This document shows, piece after piece, positions 58,330 to 64,000 of a stretch of 64,000 nt of DNA. The notes beneath the pieces were generated by a model. It saw only the letters and a list, made by a program, of their open reading frames with translations, searched no databases and was not told the DNA's origin. The first letter of the stretch is position 1. Every line of letters begins with the position of its first letter. Made by a program: the position numbers and the translations under genes. Source of the stretch: Acanthococcus lagerstroemiae (lineage: Eukaryota > Arthropoda > Insecta > Hemiptera > Eriococcidae); the NCBI GenBank assembly GCA_031841125.1, contig CM063108.1, positions 25,533,399 through 25,597,398 of the forward strand, written 5' to 3'.

Positions 58330-59035
58330 TTGGCAGCTGGCAAATTTTGAAACTGTTCATTTGAATTTTTCATGTTCTAAGAACGTTCGTTTGTTTGTTT
58401 TTGTTTTTTTCCAATTAAAAAATCGGCAAATTTTAAAATATTTTGTCGGCGAATTTTCAGTTTAAAAAAATATGTCAGCAAATTTTCTTCCCCTTCTCCT
58501 CCAAAACTGAAAGTCAAGTTTCGTCTCTGCCCGTGAGAGGAGGATCTGTTTTCCTAATCCCTCTCTGCCCACGCCATTGTCTCCGATTATGTATCTCCAC
58601 AAGAATTTATCTTCTTTCTCCCCTTATTTCAAGAGAAATTCATTTCGTACCTTTGATATCGACAGAAAATCCCATACTATCCTCGCTGGTATTCGAGTTG
58701 AGCGAGTGGACGTGAATTTCAGATATATATGCGAAGATGTTTCCCGCCGTTCCATGTATGCATTGCTCTTACACTAGTGGCCAGAAAATTTTACCTGGAA
58801 CGCCAGTCAGTATCCGCTTGGGGTTAGCGTTTTCGATGAAAATAGTTGAATATTTACGGAATAATTCGAATCCAGGTTGTTGGTATGCGAAGAGGTACAC
58901 AAAAGTAAATCGCTTCGACTTTTTTTTTTCAACTACTTATATTTTTATTATTATTTTTTCATTCCGTGTACGGTACACATACAGCCAATAAAACTGTCAA
59001 ATGCATCCCCAACTGTAATAAATTAATAGGGTTCG
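58330..59035. other. No gene recognised
   Basis: AT-rich with short motif-free frames. Confidence 0.3.
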
Positions 59036-59039
59036 TTGT

Positions 59040-59920
59040 TCGGCACGAATGATAAAAAGCTGGTTCGGTACGAGATTCACGATTTTCGCGAATTCGCGTT
59101 ATCCGAAATCAGAGCTCGTAATTACGGTCGACCGTCGACTCGTCTTTATTCCGCGAGTCTTTCTGTCTTCTCCCATGCACTCCGGTGTGTATGCAGGTAC
59201 TTATCTGCGGAATATTAAACTCGACCTCTGGATATTGCCGTGGCTAGGTAATGTTGAGCGGAGACTGGGTCGTACAGAGCTCGTCACGCGAGAGGCGAGC
59301 CTCACGAACCTCCTTCAATCACGTCTGCCGGCAAATCCCGATACGCGGTGCTAATAAAATTGCGTATCCGATTCGCCGTGTACGTTTGACGTTGCTACTA
59401 CGGTCGCCACAGTCGACGTTCGAACGAAGCAAAGCCAAAGCGGTGGCTGCCAGCCGCCCCGCTTGTCCTGTAGATAAATCTGATCCCTAGTTTCTCCACA
59501 TTATCTCTAGGCGAATTGGTCACAACCCACTGGACAAACAAACGTCGACGAAAAGGCAAGAGAGAGAGAGAGCTGTAGATGGACGAACGAACGAAGTTAC
59601 GAGTATACTTCTGGAAAGTCTCCTCGGTTTCTTTCCGCTGCCTTGTATCTGATTTTTGTTCGTATAGACGTGAACAATCTTCGGGTAAAAGCAATTTAAT
59701 AAAATTGGGCTCGGATGCTCGTCGACGGGTGAATTACGCCGAGGCCGGGGGGTGCGCCGGTCGTTCGTTTTTCTCTGTATCTGCGAATCGAATCTATTAA
59801 CCGAAAGAATATACAGTCGTGCTGTACGAGTAGATACATATAGGAAATCCGACTGCCCGCGAATACATATAACTGTGTTTCTTTGGCCGTCTCCAGCGAC
59901 TGCGTTTATCGTCTTTATTT
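59040..59920. promoter_or_regulatory. CpG-rich block before the candidate terminal exon
   Basis: CpG-dense sequence with short frames and no recognised motif. TATGCAG at 59189-59195 and GCTAG followed by GTAATG near 59249 form a possible acceptor-donor pair around a 50-base piece, but phase and use cannot be judged. It could be conserved intron DNA. Confidence 0.3.
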
Positions 59921-59924
59921 TCAG

Positions 59925-60043
59925 TTCGGCGGTACAAAAAAACCGACAACAATGCTGCGACTGTTGGAAAAATGTTTTACGTGATTGCAGCGATCGAGCT
60001 CGGGTTGCTGGTGCACTTAGTCTGGTTACCGGACGATATGTAA
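59925..60043 (+). CDS. Three-exon membrane protein gene, candidate terminal exon
   Basis: The sequence CGTCTTTATTTTCAG ends at 59924 and is a good acceptor. Joined in phase 1 to the exon ending at 37783, the frame stays open for 38 more codons to a TAA at 60041-60043. Coding use is GC-rich as in the other two exons. The segment starts LRRYKKTDNN, a positively charged flank typical after a membrane helix, and then has a moderately hydrophobic stretch, residues 232-250 (MFYVIAAIELGLLVHLVWL), that could be a second membrane segment, ending PDDM. The full protein would be 254 residues. The link across a 22-kb intron is an inference from phase, splice site and codon use; exons between the two may exist. 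Confidence 0.45.
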
Positions 60044-60690
60044 CCGATAGAAAGTGAAAAGCCTGCTATTCATTTTGGTATATATACTTGTTAGGGTCAC
60101 GAATGGCAGTATCATTTGATATCCACATCATTAATATCGGATATTATATCGCGATATAGATTGAATTGCCGATTATGGCTCAATCTTCTTCGGAATCTGA
60201 TAGCGGCTCACTGAGTGCACCCTTCTTTTTTCATTCATCGTGGTTAGGTAAAGTGAACCCTCTGCTACAATATAGCTGTCTTCGATTTTCGATTAGACGA
60301 TACCCCGCGGCCCTGCAGAAGGTCTACGAACTCTCCAAAGAACCACTTTCACTCCCTCTGTACCGCAAGTGGATCTATATCTTTGATGGCCAAAGTACTT
60401 CGAAACTTCCTCGGACTTATAGATCCCGAGATTAATGAATTTATGTTGTTCTATTTTTCAAGCCAAGTCAATGTTGCTCACTTGTTGGGGAAAATGTTGA
60501 ATGTATTAACTGTTGTTATATGTCCCTCAGTCTTTCGACCAGTAGGTTGCGTCTCTCCATTTTTTTTCCTCTCTGAGAAGGATTTTACACTTTGTATCCT
60601 TTACACATATTATCTGTTCTTCATCGTTCATTCTTTGCCTTCCTTTCCAGTTCTTCCCCTCAACCATTCCCTCTAGTAATAATAACAATA
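60044..60690. other. Possible 3' UTR and unassigned DNA
   Basis: If the terminal exon is real, the 3' UTR starts here. No AATAAA was noticed before about 61524, which lies in a LINE tail. Short frames at 60166 and 60383 have no motif. Confidence 0.3.
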
Positions 60691-60694
60691 TCCC

Positions 60695-61165
60695 TGGATG
60701 TCTTATATTATGACCTGTTATTTCAACTCTTCTTTTTACGATGATATTTCAAGGTTCTCTTTTCTCTCCTATTCGCCTTAATACTTCCTCATAACTGACC
60801 GTTTCTGTCGATTTGATTTTCAACATTCTCCGATAACACCACATTTCAAAAACTTCTATCTTTCTTCCTTTCTTGTGTTCCTATTATCCACGTCTCACAT
60901 AATGCTATACTCCAAATATACATTTGAAGAAATCTCAGTCTTACTTTTAAATCTATATTTGCCGTAAACAAGTCTCTTTTTTGGAAAAAAGGTCTCTTAG
61001 CTTGTTCCATCCCACTCTTTATTTTTGTTTTACTTCTAGCATATTGCGTTATCAGACTACCTAGGTGTATCAGTTTCTCTCTCTCTCTCCCCTCTCCCCC
61101 TGCTTTATATTTTTCACCTCCTTTTTCCATTTGTACTATTTTTTTTTTTCCATATACTAAATATC
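60695..61165 (-). mobile_element. LINE reverse transcriptase fragment
   Basis: The minus-strand frame 61130-60846 reads HLGSLITQYARSKTKIKSGME, KRPFFQKRDLF and LRFLQMYIWSIALCETWII, the region after YADD in RTE/L1-like elements (usually LGSxIT...EIKxRI...WSxxLYGxETW). The piece continues weakly to about 60700. Endonuclease and palm are missing. Confidence 0.65.
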
Positions 61166-61289
61166 ATCCCTTTTGTATCTTCATTGCTTCTTTCCACTAT
61201 TGCAATTTCATCTGCAAACCTTATATAATCCTAACCGTATCCCGTTCAGAAACGTACAGAATATTTTTACCTTGCCCCTGTTCGTCCCC

Positions 61290-61545
61290 TGGCAAGTTTA
61301 TATGTGGGATTTTAGAGCTTGGAGTAATCGAAGCCCCCGCTTTGGGTCGAGAAGATCGATAGAGGGATCCCTCTCACACGAATCTAGGCGGGAATAGTGT
61401 GGATGAGTACCGCTCAGAACAGAGCCTAACGGTGAGGGATCGTTGAGGCCTATGCCCAACAGTGAACCGATTGTATTCAAGATTGTATCTGAAATACTCA
61501 TGTAATTCAATCGGAAATGTACAATAAAAAGGCTGTTATTATTCT
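61290..61545 (+). mobile_element. LINE 3' UTR tail
   Basis: GTTGAGGCCTATGCCCAACAGTGAACCG near 61442 resembles a phrase common in the 3' ends of insect LINEs (GGCCTATGTCCAGCAGTGGAC), and it ends near 61545 with AATAAAAAGGCTGTTATTATT. Confidence 0.5.
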
Positions 61546-61599
61546 GCAGGGTGTCTCTTTTGCAATGACCCCCCCCCCTTGTTCCACCTAGTGAATAGT

Positions 61600-63640
61600 C
61601 AACCTACTTCGAAATTATGTAGAAATGTTTGCATTTTCAACAAGTTTCATCAGACCTCATTGGAAAAATCTCCGATAATTTCAAGAGAATTTTTCTGGAA
61701 ATTTTAGAGAAAATCTGCAATCATTCCAAATATTGGAAATAACTGAGAAGTATCTCTGATGGTTTTTGAAGGATTTCTTCAGAAAAAAGTTTCGATGATA
61801 TCCAAACGGAAATTTTCTGGATAAATTACCGACAATTATCGGAGAATCTCATTAGAAATTTTCGGGAAAAATCTCCCATAATTGCCAAAAAATTGCATGA
61901 GAAATTTTTGAGGAGATTCCTTTGATTATCCAAGATAATTTCCGAGGAATTTTATCGAAAACATTAATATAATTTGATAATAATAATATATATTTACGAC
62001 CCTCTCTACAGCCTAAAGTGGCCAATTACAGAGGGGGTCGGGAAAAATATACACAAATTTGAACAACGGAAATAATAAAAACCAAAAACAAAACTAAAAA
62101 CAAGAGAAAAAAAAACCTTGAGTAAGAAAGGAAGATGAGTGTGGAAGAGAGAAGAAAATTATGGGAAGTGGGAGAGAGGGAGATTCTAATCGACATGGGA
62201 AATGAATGAGCTGGAGATGAAGATTAAATGATGATGATATGATGAGATGATGAGATGCCACCCACAACCTCGCCCTGTCGCCCCACCGCCGATGTCCTCA
62301 TAAAACCCGAGTTTTCCGCTCCACATTTAACTGTGGGAAAATTTCCGATTATTTGCAAAGAATTTTATCAGACATAATTGAAAAAAATTTCCGATGATTT
62401 TAGGATAATTTTTTTGAAACTTTATCCCCAATGATTTTAGGAGAATTTTTTTCGAAGTTTTAGAGAAAATCTCCAATTATTCCACGGATTTTATTGGCAA
62501 TCGCTGAGAATTACCTCTGATGATTTTTGAAGAATTTCTTCAGAAAAATAAGCCGATGATTTCCAGAGATTTTCATCGGAAATTTTTGGGATAAATTACC
62601 GATAATTTCAGAAGAATTTCATCAGTGAAGTTCAGAGAAAATTTCCGATGATTTTTAAGGGATTTCATTGGAAATAACTGGGAAGATAATTCCGACCATT
62701 TCCGAAGATTCTCATCGGGAAATCTAATAGAAAAAAATGTCCAATGTTTTCCAAAAAATTTCATTAAAATTCTTTGAGAAAATTTTCCGATAATTTTTGA
62801 AGTATTTCTTAAGAAATATTTGGGGGAAAACTCCGACAGTTTTTGAAGGATTTTATCAGAAATTTTCAGGAAAAATGTTCGATAATTTCGGAAAAATTTC
62901 ATCGGAAACTTCGGAATAAATCTAAAAATTGTAGGAATTTCATCGGAAATTTTTGGAAAAAAATTCCAAGAATTTCATTAGAATCTCATTGAATTTTCGG
63001 GAAAAATCTCCAATAATTTCCAAAGAATTTCTTAAGTAATTTTCGAGAAGATCCCTTTGATTTTCGAAGATAATTTCCGAGGAAGTTAATCGAAAATATT
63101 CAGGAAAATTTTCCGATAATTTTCAAGGAGTTTCAACGAACCTCATTAAAAAAAATCTACGATGATTTCAGGAGAATTTTTCTGGAAATTTTAGAGAAAA
63201 TCAGCAATCATTCCAAATATTGGAAGTAACTGAGAAGTACCGCTGATGGTTTTTGAACGATTTCTTCAGAAAAAAGTTTCGATGATATCCAATCGGAAAT
63301 TTTCAGGATGAATTACGGACAATTTTTGAAGAATCTCGTTAGAAATTTTCGGGAAAAATCTCCCATAATTGCTGAAAAATTTCATGAGTAATTTTTGAGA
63401 AGATTCCTTTGACTATTTAAGATAATTTCCCAAGAATTTCATCGAAAATATTAAGGGAACATTTCCGATTATTTTCAAAGAATTTCATCGGACATCATTG
63501 AAAAAAATCTTCAATGATTTTAGGAAAATTTATGAAATACTTCAAAAATTTATCGGAAAATTTTCTCAAAGAATTTCGATGAAATCTGTTGGAAAATATT
63601 GGAAATTTTCTCCAAAGATTTCCGATGAAACTCTTTGGTC
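61600..63640. repeat. Degenerate tandem array, unit about 55-65 bp
   Basis: The theme AATTTTCGGGAAAAATCTCC, GATAATTTCNAAGAATTTCA and TCGGAAAT recurs about 25 times with heavy drift. Larger blocks also recur: 61665-61900 and 63155-63390 match over more than 200 bases, pointing to a segmental duplication within the array. It is interrupted at 61978-62335 by a LINE 3' end. Confidence 0.7.
61978..62335 (-). mobile_element. LINE 3' end inserted in the tandem array
   Basis: On the minus strand it runs from GGGGCGACAGGGCGAGG near 62280 through pyrimidine-rich DNA to CCCCTCTGTAATTGGCCACT near 62030, then GGCTGTAGAGAGGGTCG and an ATT-rich tail. It shares the CCTCTGTAATTGGCCA...GGCTGT end with 63640-64000. 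Confidence 0.65.
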
Positions 63641-64000
63641 TGTCCCGTTGCATCGTTGTGTACCTCATTATCTACGACTGGCGGGTGGATGGGGTAGGGA
63701 CACGGGGGAATGGCTGGCGATTCGAAAATTAGGTATCTTATTTTTCATTATTTTATTTATTTATTTTTAATTTTTTTATTTTTTTATTATTATTTTTTAT
63801 TCTTTCTCTCTTTCACTTGTCTTTTTCCTCTTTCTTTTTCTTTAGTTACTTTTTCTTTCCTTTTGCTAAATTTTTTTTTCTTTCTTTTTCTCTCTTTCTT
63901 TATGTACTTATATGTATTAAGAACTCTTTGTACATGCTTCCCTCTGTAATTGGCCATCAGGCTGTTGTGGAGGGCTAATTCTCAATAAATAAATAAATTA
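63640..64000 (+). mobile_element. LINE 3' end at the right edge of the array
   Basis: From about 63643 through GGGTGGATGGGGTAGGGAC and a long T/C-rich part to CCTCTGTAATTGGCCATCAG, GGCTGTTGTGGAGGGCTAA and an AATAAATAAATAAATTA tail at the window edge. Same family as 61978-62335 but in the opposite direction. Confidence 0.65.

Larger units (their letters stand above)
37784..59924 (+). other. Intron 2 of the three-exon gene (inferred)
   Basis: About 22.1 kb if the candidate terminal exon is right. It is filled with non-coding repeats, MITEs and simple arrays, listed separately, plus CpG-rich repeat-poor blocks at about 47880-48420, 55000-56250 and 59040-59900. I see no other exon with matching phase and good splice sites, but short exons could be missed. 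Confidence 0.4.

Noticed and set aside
1..64000. CRISPR array, bacterial operon or phage region
   Set aside because: No regularly spaced exact repeats with unique spacers and no ribosome-binding-site-led gene clusters; spliced exons and LINEs show eukaryotic DNA.

Overview
The window is eukaryotic. It is AT-rich, has few genes, contains spliced exons with GT-AG borders, and is full of decayed transposons (R1-, RTE- and Jockey/CR1-like LINEs, hAT, MULE and Helitron DNA transposons, MITE-like inverted repeats). This mix points to an arthropod, most likely an insect; I cannot name the species. No prokaryotic operons, rRNA or CRISPR arrays are seen.

Host genes. Two loci look like real protein-coding genes. 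The first is an intronless minus-strand gene at 7522-8487 (321 codons), encoding a charged, coiled-coil, probably nuclear protein of no recognised family, with AATAAA just after its stop. The second is a plus-strand gene assembled here from three exons: 33124-33427, 37442-37783 and 59925-60043. All junctions are phase 1, giving 254 codons with a long polar N-terminus, one strong membrane helix and a weaker second hydrophobic segment near the C-terminus. Its second intron would be about 22 kb. Besides transposons, that intron holds CpG-rich repeat-poor blocks (47.9-48.4, 55.0-56.25 and 59.04-59.9 kb), which are candidate regulatory DNA.

Layout. 1-6.5 kb: R1- and RTE-type LINE remnants. 7.5-9 kb: the intronless gene and a tandem duplication upstream of it. 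9.15-13 kb: a Jockey/CR1-like LINE split by a hAT remnant. 14.4-17.7 kb: a foldback element split by a Helitron with intact-looking ends and an RPA-like pseudogene. 17.7-20.8 kb: a second hAT. 21.2-22.3 kb: a degenerate simple array, then a long hairpin. 25.2-26.7 kb: a terminal-inverted-repeat element split by a MULE fragment. 27.5-32.6 kb: LINE fragments and an unclassified repeat family. 33.1-60 kb: the three-exon gene and its intronic repeats. 60.7-64 kb: LINE 3' ends around a degenerate 60-bp-type tandem array.

How it fits together. Most of the window is a layered record of insertions, and four nestings can be read from the sequence: hAT in LINE, Helitron in foldback element, MULE in a TIR element, and LINE 3' ends in or beside a tandem array. 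Nearly all transposon reading frames are broken, so no element here looks autonomous. All calls rest on reading the sequence; no database search was run.
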